DNA from: Nonomuraea fuscirosea
Lineage (GTDB): Bacteria; Actinomycetota; Actinomycetes; Streptosporangiales; Streptosporangiaceae
NCBI RefSeq assembly: GCF_003001935.1
Contig: NZ_PVNG01000003.1
Span: 642,573-706,572 of the forward strand
Direction: 5' to 3'
DNA: 64,000 nucleotides
Of this stretch, positions 17,656 through 25,552 are shown in pieces. The translations under genes were made by a program, and so were the position numbers. Position 1 is the first letter of the stretch. Each line of letters opens with the position of its first letter. Under the pieces are notes generated by a model that saw only the letters and a list, made by a program, of their open reading frames with translations, searched no databases and was not told the DNA's origin.

Positions 17656-17823
17656 GTGCGTTCCTCCCCGTTGGTGTGATGAGAGGAACGTACGGCGGCG
17701 CGGATTGAGATTCTGTTGAGCCTCGGTTGAGCGACCCCCGTCACCGGGCCCGATGGTCGAACAGGCGGTTGCTGGAGTACAGGGCGTAGACCATCGGCCA
17801 CCTCGGTGCGTCATGGTAGCCCT

Positions 17824-18225
17824 ATGAGCCCAGACACCCACCCGAACGCCGTACTCACCCGGCGCCTGTACGAGCTGGCCGGCGCCGGCGACCTCCCCGG
17901 GTATCTCGCCCTGCTCGCCGACGACGTCGTCTTCCACATCGGCGGCGACTGCGTCGTGACGGGAGAGCACCGCGGTAAGGACGCCATCGTCAGGCTCGGC
18001 GCACTCGTGAACGAGGAGACGGCCGGCACCTTCCGCACCGGCCTGCTCTCCGTCCAGGCCAACGACTCCCACGCGGTCACGCTGCACCGGTGGACGGCGG
18101 AGCGCAGGGGCGAGCGGGTCGAGATGGACAACTTCATCGTCTACCGCTTCGAACGCGAGCTGGTCGCGGAACGCTGGGAGTACGTGTCCGACCAGCACGC
18201 CCACGACACCTTCTGGCGCCGCTGA
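17824..18225 (+). CDS. SnoaL/NTF2-like protein
   Basis: 133 residues. Start MSPDTHPNAVLTRRLYEL; the pattern of an N-terminal helix, then DLPGYLALLADDVVFHIGG and the final FRFERELVAERWEY strand (here VYRFERELVAERWEY), is that of SnoaL-like ketosteroid-isomerase-fold proteins. These act as small-molecule isomerases, hydrolases or binding proteins; the specific role here is unknown. GTG 17806 is an alternative start six codons upstream. Confidence 0.72.
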   Translation: MSPDTHPNAVLTRRLYELAGAGDLPGYLALLADDVVFHIGGDCVVTGEHRGKDAIVRLGALVNEETAGTFRTGLLSVQANDSHAVTLHRWTAERRGERVEMDNFIVYRFERELVAERWEYVSDQHAHDTFWRR

Positions 18226-18304
18226 CACCGCCGGCGGGCAGGTAGCGGGGCTCTCGGCAGCGTGCTACAGGCCTTTTCCTATCCGTGCGGCGGACCCCTC
18301 GCGT

Positions 18305-19147
18305 TCAGTCGTCGTCGGAGAAGACCAGTTCGTCCCTCGTCGCCACGAGTTCGGCGGGAGGTGGCTTGACGTCGATCGGGTCGTGCCAGCCGGAGTACCG
18401 CTCATCGGTAATCACCACATGGCGGTCTTCGACGCTCCAAGGGCTGTCGGGCTCGTCATAACGCGTCTGGCACCTGCGTACGAGCTGATCCGAGCCGAGC
18501 CACAGCCGCCACTTCACCGGCAACTTGCGGTAGCTCGCGTGCTGTCCGATGGGTTTGTTCACGTTGTCCACCCACACGCTCGGATCCAGCTTGTACAGCG
18601 CGCCGATCGTGGTGCTGCCCTCGTAGAGGGTGGTGCGGGTGCCGTCGTAGACGCCGGCGGGGTGCTTGGCCGTGGTGGTGGCCAGCACGTGCCGGAGGAC
18701 CGCGGGATCACTCAGCCTGATCTGCCCGCACGATATGAACAGGTCGTTCTTCTTCTTCTTCTTCGACACGATCCAGGACTTGCCCGCCGGCAGGTAGTCA
18801 GGGTGTTCGGGCTCCCAGTTGTAGACGCGGTAGAGGAAGGCGATGCTCCGGGAGTCGCCCAGTGAGGACGAGAAGCGGAGGTCGCTGGCCACGATCCCGC
18901 CACCACCGAATTCGAACACGGTCTTGGCCCGGCCGGTGAGGCGAACCTTCTTCGGCCCCAAGACGGAGCGAAACACCGCAGTCTCCCGCACCCCGCCATG
19001 ACCGTTGAGTTTCCGCTTCAGCGCCGCGACCGGATCGGGACGGGCGGCGGCTTCGGCGGGCACGCCGGTGATCGAGACCGAGACCGAGACCGAGATCGAG
19101 GCCGTCAGCACAAGAGCCGGCCCAAGCGTCCATCGACCCATGCCCAT
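18305..19147 (-). CDS. Secreted protein, function unknown
   Basis: 280 residues with an N-terminal signal peptide (MGMGRWTLGPALVLTASIS... ending near AEAAA). No family recognised. The mature protein has a basic run SKKKKKN near residue 130 and a C-terminal part rich in Trp/Tyr; its general layout (lone secreted beta-rich protein measuring about 250 residues) resembles LppX/LprG-like carriers only loosely. Position of the stop at 18305 and the downstream gap (18226-18304) suggest a single-gene transcript. Confidence 0.6.
   Translation of the reverse strand: MGMGRWTLGPALVLTASISVSVSVSITGVPAEAAARPDPVAALKRKLNGHGGVRETAVFRSVLGPKKVRLTGRAKTVFEFGGGGIVASDLRFSSSLGDSRSIAFLYRVYNWEPEHPDYLPAGKSWIVSKKKKKNDLFISCGQIRLSDPAVLRHVLATTTAKHPAGVYDGTRTTLYEGSTTIGALYKLDPSVWVDNVNKPIGQHASYRKLPVKWRLWLGSDQLVRRCQTRYDEPDSPWSVEDRHVVITDERYSGWHDPIDVKPPPAELVATRDELVFSDDD
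19071..19100. repeat. Five hexanucleotide units inside a signal peptide
   Basis: Units ATCGAG-ACCGAG-ACCGAG-ACCGAG-ATCGAG, five copies of six bases, encode an alternating Ser-Val/Ile run in the hydrophobic core of the signal peptide of the 18305-19147 gene. Length changes would stay in frame and alter signal-peptide strength. Confidence 0.8.
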
Positions 19148-19275
19148 GCGCTCCCCGCTCGATTCCGTGCCGCCGGGAACCGACGGCCGGAGGAGATCTT
19201 CGCGGATGAAGATCTCGACGACGTATCGAAGCCGTGCCCGATCGCGACGCCGTCGGTCGGACACTCCGCGCCCCC

Positions 19276-20352
19276 TCAGCGGGCGCGGGCCAGGACGTCG
19301 TGGATGAGGCCGACCACCTCGTCGGGGGTGAACTCCATGGCGTTCTCGCCGACGCTGACCTCGAACGCGGACCGGCCCGGCTCGGACGCCGAACGTACCC
19401 GGCCCCAGAGCTGGATGCCGTGCTCGGCGAGGATCTCCTGACCGGCTCGCTCGACGGCGTGGCGGCCGGCCGGCAGGTGGACGTGGAACATCGGGGTCTG
19501 CGGCGGGTCGGGGTGGGCGCGGGCGGCGCCGTCGGCGTTGATCGCGGCCGCGATGGCGATGGCGTGCTCGCGGTAGGCGGGCATCCTCTCCGCCAGGGTG
19601 TCGAGGTGGACCAGCGCGGCCAGGGCGAGCGGCCAGGCGTCGCGGATGCCGCCGCCGAGCCGTTGCCGCCACACCCGGGCCGCCTCCACGGTGGCCGAGT
19701 CGGAGGCGAGCACGGCGCCGCGTACCCCCTGCAGGCTCTTGTAGAGGGAGACGTAGACGGTGTCGAACAGGGCGGCGATCTCGTCGAACGGCCGCCGGTA
19801 GTAGGTCTGGGCCTCCCACAGCCGGGCGCCGTCCAGGTGCGCGGCGGCGCCGGTGGCGCGGACGAGCGCGACCTGCTCGCCCAGCTCGTCCCAGGTGGGC
19901 AGCAGGCCGCCGAGGTCACGCTGCGGCAGCTCCCAGACGGCCGCGGCGAGCGGCTCGCCGGCGGCCGCCGCCAGGTCCGCGGCCGTCATCAGCTCGTGCG
20001 GGTCGCCGGTGCGGCGCAACCGCAGCCTGTGCACGGCGTTGTAGCCCTGCTCCTCCCACACGTCCAGATGCGACTGCGGATGGGCGGCGAACGTACGGCG
20101 CCCGAGCCGGTCGGCGTGCACCCGCAACGCGGTCTGCTGGGCCATCGTGCCACTGGGGAAGAACAGCGCGCTCTCCTTGCCGAGCAGCTCGGCCAGCCGC
20201 CGCTCCAGCACCGCGACGGGACCCTGCGGCCCGTCGGCCGGGGTGTCGTCGTCCACCAGGGCCAGCATCTGCTCCAGCATCCGGCGCGGCCCCCGGCGGA
20301 TGGGCGCGTGCAGGAACAGGGAGCGCCGCACGGGCGGGCTGGATTCGGGCAT
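19276..20352 (-). CDS. PLP-dependent beta-eliminating lyase (threonine aldolase-like)
   Basis: 358 residues of the fold type I PLP enzymes. Features: ESALFFPSGTMAQQTALRVH near residue 60 (cofactor phosphate-binding area), AAHLDGARLWEA near 175 with the Asp that contacts the pyridine nitrogen, and SLYKSLQGVRG near 205 containing the Schiff-base lysine. Close relatives cleave L-threonine or allo-threonine to glycine and acetaldehyde; the exact substrate is not shown. Start ATG 20352 (MPESSPPVRR) has AAAGGA upstream. Confidence 0.82.
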   Translation of the reverse strand: MPESSPPVRRSLFLHAPIRRGPRRMLEQMLALVDDDTPADGPQGPVAVLERRLAELLGKESALFFPSGTMAQQTALRVHADRLGRRTFAAHPQSHLDVWEEQGYNAVHRLRLRRTGDPHELMTAADLAAAAGEPLAAAVWELPQRDLGGLLPTWDELGEQVALVRATGAAAHLDGARLWEAQTYYRRPFDEIAALFDTVYVSLYKSLQGVRGAVLASDSATVEAARVWRQRLGGGIRDAWPLALAALVHLDTLAERMPAYREHAIAIAAAINADGAARAHPDPPQTPMFHVHLPAGRHAVERAGQEILAEHGIQLWGRVRSASEPGRSAFEVSVGENAMEFTPDEVVGLIHDVLARAR

Positions 20353-20405
20353 GAACGTCGTCCTTTCCCGGGTCTGTTGCGGTACGTATCTTGCCAGCCA
20401 GAGGA

Positions 20406-20472
20406 GAGGTAGAACGTTCGGTCTTGACGAATGGATCGGAAGTGGCCAAGATAAGACCGAACGTTCTACCTC
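20406..20472. repeat. 20-bp perfect inverted repeat in a divergent promoter gap
   Basis: Arms 20406-20425 and 20453-20472 are perfect reverse complements separated by 27 bases. Each arm contains GAACGTTC, itself an 8-bp palindrome. The repeat lies between the lyase start (20352, minus) and the alpha/beta hydrolase start (20544, plus). It may be a pair of operator sites for a dimeric regulator or a large hairpin in the leader of either gene. Confidence 0.75.
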
Positions 20473-20543
20473 GGCGCTGCGCCTGCCGAAGGAACGTCGC
20501 CGCCGCTTCGTCCGAAGCAACACATGAACCGAAAGGTCGCATC

Positions 20544-21335
20544 ATGCGCAACCGCGTGCTCCGTCGTGTCGCCCTCGCCGTCGGCGCCCTCGCCCTGATC
20601 GGCGCCACCGCGCCGAGCGTGGCACTGGCGGCCGGTGAGACCTCGGCCCGCAAGCCGACCGTCGTGCTCGTCCACGGCGCGTGGGCCGACTCCTCAAGCT
20701 GGTCGCCGGTGATGGAACGACTGCGCAAGGACGGCTATCCGGTCCGCGCCATCGCCAACCCGCTGCGGGGGCTCACCAGCGACACGGCCTACGTCAACAG
20801 CTACCTGGCCGCGATCGACGGCCCCATGGTGCTGGTCGGCCACTCGTACGGCGGCGCGGTGATCACCAACTCCGGCGTCTCCGACCCCGACGTCAAGGCC
20901 CTGGTCTACATCGCCGGGTTCATCCCCGCGAAGGGTGAGACGGTGGGCGAGCTGGCGGCCAAGTCCCCGACGCCCATCCCGCTGGTCTCGACCGAGGTCC
21001 CGGACGGCACGGAGGTGTCCATCGACCCCGACCACTTCCGCGACGCCTTCGCCGGTGACGTCGACAAGACCACCGCCGCCGACCTGGCCGCCGCCCAGCG
21101 GCCCGCCAACACCAGGGCGGTCACCGACGCCGGCGTGGAGGAGGCGTACCGCACCGTTCCCGCCTGGAGCCTGATCACCCGCCAGGACCACGCGATCGCC
21201 CCCGACGTGCAGCGCTTCATGTCCAAGCGGGCCGGCGCGCACATCGAGGAGGTCAGCGCCTCCCACGCGGTGATGGTCAGCCGTCCCGACGCCGTCACGC
21301 GGGTGATCGAGGACGCGGCCCGCAACGCCCGGTGA
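20544..21335 (+). CDS. Secreted alpha/beta hydrolase
   Basis: 263 residues with a signal peptide (MRNRVLRRVALAVGALALIG..., cleaved near ALAAG). The mature enzyme has VVLVHGAWADSSSW (oxyanion loop), GHSYGG (nucleophile Ser near 110) and a C-terminal SHAVMVSRPDAV stretch carrying the catalytic His. It is of the salicylate esterase/EstA-like group with HGAW. ATG 20544 is preceded by GAAAGG. Followed after about 30 bases by the FAD oxidase gene, so probably co-transcribed. Confidence 0.8.
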   Translation: MRNRVLRRVALAVGALALIGATAPSVALAAGETSARKPTVVLVHGAWADSSSWSPVMERLRKDGYPVRAIANPLRGLTSDTAYVNSYLAAIDGPMVLVGHSYGGAVITNSGVSDPDVKALVYIAGFIPAKGETVGELAAKSPTPIPLVSTEVPDGTEVSIDPDHFRDAFAGDVDKTTAADLAAAQRPANTRAVTDAGVEEAYRTVPAWSLITRQDHAIAPDVQRFMSKRAGAHIEEVSASHAVMVSRPDAVTRVIEDAARNAR

Positions 21336-21364
21336 AACGCGTCCCTTCCCGAGATGGGGGTCCC

Positions 21365-22738
21365 ATGCCCACGACGACACATCCACGACTCGGCCGGCTG
21401 ATCGGCACGCTGCGCCAGGCCGTCCGCACGGGCCGGGTGGTCACCACCGGGCCCGACTACGACGCCGGCCGGGCGATCTGGAACGGCGCCGTGACCGCCC
21501 GCCCCGGCGTCATCGTCCGGTGCGCCGACCCGGCCGAGGCACAGGCCGCCGTGCTGGCCGCGCGGGAGAACGGGGTGCCGCTCTCCGTACGCGGCGGCGG
21601 CCACGACTGGGGCGGCAGGTCGCTGAGCGACGGCGGCCTGACCATCGACCTCTCCGGCCTGCGCCGGGTGACGGTGGACGCCGAGGCGAAGGTCGCCGAG
21701 GTGTCCGGCGGGGCCACGGCGGCCGACGTCGTCCGTGCCGCCCAGCCCTTCGGCCTGACCGCCGCGACCGGCTCCGCCGGCTCCGTGGGCATGGCGGGCC
21801 TGACGCTCGGCGGCGGTTACGGGCCGCTCAGCGGCCGCTTCGGGCTCGCCCTGGACAACCTGCTCTCCGCCGACGTGGTGCTCGCGGACGGCTCCGTCGT
21901 CACCACCGATCATGAACGTGAGCCGGACCTGTTCTGGGCACTGCGTGGCGGCGGCGGGAACTTCGGCCTCGTCACCTCGATGCGGGTACGGCTGCACGAG
22001 GTGCCGACGCTGCTGTCCGGCATGGTGCTGTTTCCGTGGGAGCAGGCCGGGACCGTGCTGGCCGGGCTGCCGGACGTCCTGGACGGGAGCCCGGACGAGC
22101 TGACCGTGCAGTTCGGCGTCCTGGCCGGACCCGACGGCAAACCGCTGGTGTTCCTCTCGCCGACCTGGAGCGGCGACGACGCGGCTGCGGGCGAACGCGC
22201 GCTGGCCCGGCTGGACACGCTCGGGACGCCCCTCGTCTCCCAGGTCGCCCCGGCCACCATGCCCGAGCTGCTCGCGGGCATCGACGCGCAGTTCCCCTTC
22301 GGCCGGCACGTCGAGATCCGCCCCCGCTGGGTGCCGTCGCCGACCTCCGGCGTACGTGACGTGCTGAGCCTCGCGGGCTCCACCCTGACCTCGCCCTACT
22401 CGGCCGTGTCCGTGCACAGCCTGCACGGGGCCGCGGCCCGCGTACCCGTGAGGGAGACGGCGTTCGGCAACCGCGACCCGCACCTGATGATCGAGGTCAT
22501 CGCCCTCTGGGAGCCCGGCGACCCCCGTGCGGCGGAGCACCGCGCCTGGGCCGCCGACCTGACCGGAGCCCTCGATCCCGACACGCTGCCCGGCGGTTAC
22601 CCCAACCTGCTCGGGGAAGACGAGGTCGCACGGATCGCCCACGCCTACGGCCCGAACACCGAGCGGCTGCTCGCGGTCAAACGCCGTCATGACCCGGACC
22701 ACGTCTTCCGCGCGATCCCGCTGCCGGACCCGTCCTGA
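21365..22738 (+). CDS. FAD-linked oxidase (berberine-bridge type)
   Basis: 457 residues. N-terminal FAD_binding_4 domain with SVRGGGHDWGGRSLSDGG near residue 80 (the His is the usual site of covalent FAD attachment), GSVGMAGLTLGGGYGPLSGRFG near 140, and a C-terminal BBE segment with GYPNLLGEDEVARIAHAYGPNTERL. The second covalent Cys of bicovalent members is not evident (TGSAGSVG). Such enzymes oxidise sugars, alkaloids or polyketides; the substrate is unknown. No signal peptide, although its upstream neighbour is secreted. Confidence 0.85.
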   Translation: MPTTTHPRLGRLIGTLRQAVRTGRVVTTGPDYDAGRAIWNGAVTARPGVIVRCADPAEAQAAVLAARENGVPLSVRGGGHDWGGRSLSDGGLTIDLSGLRRVTVDAEAKVAEVSGGATAADVVRAAQPFGLTAATGSAGSVGMAGLTLGGGYGPLSGRFGLALDNLLSADVVLADGSVVTTDHEREPDLFWALRGGGGNFGLVTSMRVRLHEVPTLLSGMVLFPWEQAGTVLAGLPDVLDGSPDELTVQFGVLAGPDGKPLVFLSPTWSGDDAAAGERALARLDTLGTPLVSQVAPATMPELLAGIDAQFPFGRHVEIRPRWVPSPTSGVRDVLSLAGSTLTSPYSAVSVHSLHGAAARVPVRETAFGNRDPHLMIEVIALWEPGDPRAAEHRAWAADLTGALDPDTLPGGYPNLLGEDEVARIAHAYGPNTERLLAVKRRHDPDHVFRAIPLPDPS

Positions 22739-22782
22739 GGCCGGCCCTTAAGCAGCCCATATATCCAAATAAAGGTGGACAA

Positions 22783-23430
22783 ATGAACCTGCGAACGAGG
22801 ATGACGCGCTACACGATGATCGCCGGAATGTTCGGTGCGGCGACCATGCCGGCCGCCCCTCAGGCCATGGCCGCGGCGACGCCCACGAGCGCCGTCGGCA
22901 GCGCGGCCGAGGCCGGCACGTCACGGGGCAGGCTCGGCCCGCTGACGGACGGGGTCATCGAGCGGATCCGGGTGAGCGACGACGTGGCGGCGGCCAAGTT
23001 CGGCACCGGCTCGCCCATCGAGGATCCCGTACGCGAGGAGCAGGTCCTGGAGCAGGTGCGGAAGCAGGCCGTCGCGGCCGAGCTGGACCCGGACGCGGCG
23101 GTGGCGTTCTTCCGTGACCAGATCACCGCCAGCAAGGTCGTGCAGAAGGGGCTGTTCGCCCGCTGGACCGCGCACCCGCAGGAGGCGCCCACGACCCGCC
23201 CCGACCTCGGCCAGATCCGGGAGCGGCTCGACCGGCTGACCACGGACCTGCTCGCCGAGCTCAAGAACACCGAGCGGGTGCGGGACCAGCCCGTCGCCTG
23301 CACGGTGCAGCTGGGCCTGGCCACCGCGTCGGGGGCGGCGCGGGAACGGCTGGACCGGCTCCACCGCCGGGCGCTCAAGGCGGCCACACAGTCCGTGTGC
23401 CGCTCCGATGCGCCGGCCGGGCGCCGCTGA
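22783..23430 (+). CDS. Secreted chorismate mutase (AroQ-gamma type)
   Basis: 215 residues. Signal peptide (cut near QAMAAA) then an all-helical AroQ domain: VAAAKFGTGSPIEDPVREEQ (substrate-contacting Arg/Lys region near residue 70), AFFRDQITASKVVQKGLF near 110. Two Cys near the C-terminus (VACTVQ and SVCRS) match the disulfide of the exported Mycobacterium tuberculosis enzyme. The reaction is chorismate to prephenate, but the location outside the membrane is puzzling. ATG 22783 follows AAAGGTGG. Confidence 0.85.
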   Translation: MNLRTRMTRYTMIAGMFGAATMPAAPQAMAAATPTSAVGSAAEAGTSRGRLGPLTDGVIERIRVSDDVAAAKFGTGSPIEDPVREEQVLEQVRKQAVAAELDPDAAVAFFRDQITASKVVQKGLFARWTAHPQEAPTTRPDLGQIRERLDRLTTDLLAELKNTERVRDQPVACTVQLGLATASGAARERLDRLHRRALKAATQSVCRSDAPAGRR

Positions 23431-23534
23431 CCGCCTCCGCCGGGCCTTACGCCCGCTCCATAGCGTCGTCATGACTGTTTTCGCTGGTCAGGGGAACGTT
23501 CCGGAGGGTCGGATCCGCTGGGAGGGCCGGGGCC

Positions 23535-24932
23535 ATGGAACACCTCCACCCGCGGGCCGCCCGCTTCGCACCGTGGGTGGCCGAGCATCTCAGGCGGTCC
23601 CATTGGTCCATCCGGGCCCGGATGACGATGCTGGCCGCCGTGGTGGCGACGGTGCTGTGCGTGATCACGTCCGTGCTGATCCTCGATCACCGGCACGAGG
23701 AGACGACGGCGCGCCGGCTCGCCCGCCTGTACGCGGCGAACCTGGAGCTGGCGCACCGCTTCGCGCACCGGGACGCGCCGGAGGTCATCGACCTCGAGAA
23801 CGTGCCCGCGATGCAGCTGGCCGCTGTCGCCGGGCAGGTGGTCTCGGCGACCCCCCGGATGCGGGGCCAGCCGCGGATGGCCACGTTCGTGCCGCCACGG
23901 CGATCCGCGGCCACGGATCGGCTCCTGTGCGACGTGCCCGGCTTCCCTCACCGGTGCGTGCTCGTCGCGGCGATGTGGGTCCCCGCCGCCGGCGGCGACC
24001 TGATCGCCTACAGCGCGCTGCCCGCCCCGCCGTGGTACGTCAGTGAGGCGCTGGTCGCGGAACTGGCGGCCGGGTCGGCGATCCTGCTGATCGTCATGAT
24101 CGTCGGGACCTACTGGATCGTCGGCCGGACCCTGCGTCCGGTCGAGCTGATCACCGCCGCACTCGCCGGGGCCGCCGCCGGCGATCCCGGTCACCGGGTG
24201 CCCGTGCCCGCCCACCACGACGAGATCCGCTACCTGGCCACCGTCGTCAACGACACCCTCGAACAGCAGGAGTCGGCCCTGCGCCGGGAGCGGCGCTTCG
24301 CCGCCGAGGCCTCCCACGACCTGCGCACCCCGATCGCCGGCGCCCGGCTGCGCCTGGAGGAGGCGCTGATGGACCCGGCCGCGGTCGACTGGCCGTCCCT
24401 GGCCAAGGACCTGCTCAACGACGTGGAACGGCAGCAGGCGATCGCCGAGGACATCCTCACCCTGGCCCGCCTGGACCCCGAACGGTCGTCGCAGCGCGAG
24501 CGCACCGACCTGGCCGACCTGGTCCGCTCCGAGCTCCGGCGCCGCCTGCCCGGCCGGGTGCCCGTGCACACCGACCTGCGGCCGGGGGTCTTCGTCGAGT
24601 GCGAACGGGTGCTGCTCGGCCGGCTGCTGACCAACCTGGTGGACAACGCCCAGCGCCACGCCGCCACCGCCGTCACCGTCGCCGTCAGGGCCGAGGACGG
24701 CACCGCCGTGCTGGCGGTCATGGACGACGGCGCCGGCATCGCCCCGGAGCACCGCGAGATCGTCTTCGAACGCTTCGCCCGGCTCCCGGAATCCCGCGCC
24801 CTCGACCCCAAGGGCACCGGCCTGGGCCTGCCCATCTGCCGCGAGATCGCGCACGCTCACCAGGGCTCCCTGACCATCGAGGACTCCGCCCAGGGCGCCT
24901 GCCTGGTCCTGCGCATGCCACGAGCCGGCTGA
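23535..24932 (+). CDS. Sensor histidine kinase, orphan
   Basis: 465 residues. Two transmembrane segments (about 31-50 and 172-195) flank an extracellular sensor of about 120 residues. A HAMP linker follows (RTLRPVELITAALAG...), then HisKA with EASHDLRTPIAGARL (phospho-His near residue 260) and HATPase with LLTNLVDNAQRH (N box), MDDGAGIAP (G1) and GTGLGLPIC (G2). All catalytic boxes are intact. No response regulator is adjacent; the neighbours are a secreted chorismate mutase and a small Cys-rich protein. ATG 23535 follows GGAGGGCCGGGG. Confidence 0.88.
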   Translation: MEHLHPRAARFAPWVAEHLRRSHWSIRARMTMLAAVVATVLCVITSVLILDHRHEETTARRLARLYAANLELAHRFAHRDAPEVIDLENVPAMQLAAVAGQVVSATPRMRGQPRMATFVPPRRSAATDRLLCDVPGFPHRCVLVAAMWVPAAGGDLIAYSALPAPPWYVSEALVAELAAGSAILLIVMIVGTYWIVGRTLRPVELITAALAGAAAGDPGHRVPVPAHHDEIRYLATVVNDTLEQQESALRRERRFAAEASHDLRTPIAGARLRLEEALMDPAAVDWPSLAKDLLNDVERQQAIAEDILTLARLDPERSSQRERTDLADLVRSELRRRLPGRVPVHTDLRPGVFVECERVLLGRLLTNLVDNAQRHAATAVTVAVRAEDGTAVLAVMDDGAGIAPEHREIVFERFARLPESRALDPKGTGLGLPICREIAHAHQGSLTIEDSAQGACLVLRMPRAG

Positions 24933-24986
24933 GGACCTGCCGGAATCCGGCTGCGCCCGCCGGAGGGTCCTCGTTACCTTGCTCGG

Positions 24987-25439
24987 GTGACACTCAGGCA
25001 GATCAACGACAACTGGGTCGGAGACGGCATCGACGACCTGGTCGCCTATTTCGCCGCCGACCCCAATGAATATGCCGCGCACCAGGTGATCGTGGCACGC
25101 TGCGCCCACTGCGCGGGTCAGGTCTTCGTCCTGGAGACCGACGAATCCTCGACCTGCGTACGCCGCACCTGCGTCCAGTGTGACCGGACCATCTTCATGC
25201 TCGACGGAGAGGAGCACTGGCCGACGGAAGAGGCCGAGGCCGAGTACTTCGTCGAGTGCGCGTGCGGCGAGGACCGGTTCGAGACGGCGGTCGGTTTCAC
25301 GTTCTACGACGACACGCCGGACTCCGACGTCCGCTGGGTCAGCATCGCGGCCCGGTGCACGGCCGACGGACTCATCGGCTACTGCGCGGACTACAAGATC
25401 CGCTACGGGCCCTCCCACCACCTCGTCGACGCCGTCTGA
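24987..25439 (+). CDS. Cys-rich (zinc-ribbon-like) protein of unknown function
   Basis: 150 residues, acidic, no signal peptide. Cys pairs CAHC (near 34), C-x(4)-CVQC (near 52-60) and CAC (near 89) suggest one or two structural zinc sites. The C-terminal half is beta-rich. Start GTG 24987. Not recognised beyond that. Confidence 0.65.
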   Translation: MTLRQINDNWVGDGIDDLVAYFAADPNEYAAHQVIVARCAHCAGQVFVLETDESSTCVRRTCVQCDRTIFMLDGEEHWPTEEAEAEYFVECACGEDRFETAVGFTFYDDTPDSDVRWVSIAARCTADGLIGYCADYKIRYGPSHHLVDAV

Positions 25440-25552
25440 AAGGCGGGCACCCGGGAGATTCCGCTGCGACTCACTTGCCCGCGACCGGGCGAGCCGCTGA
25501 CACTCGTGCAGAGCGGGAGTCGGCGGGGCGGTCGGCGTACCGGCCGGGGCGA

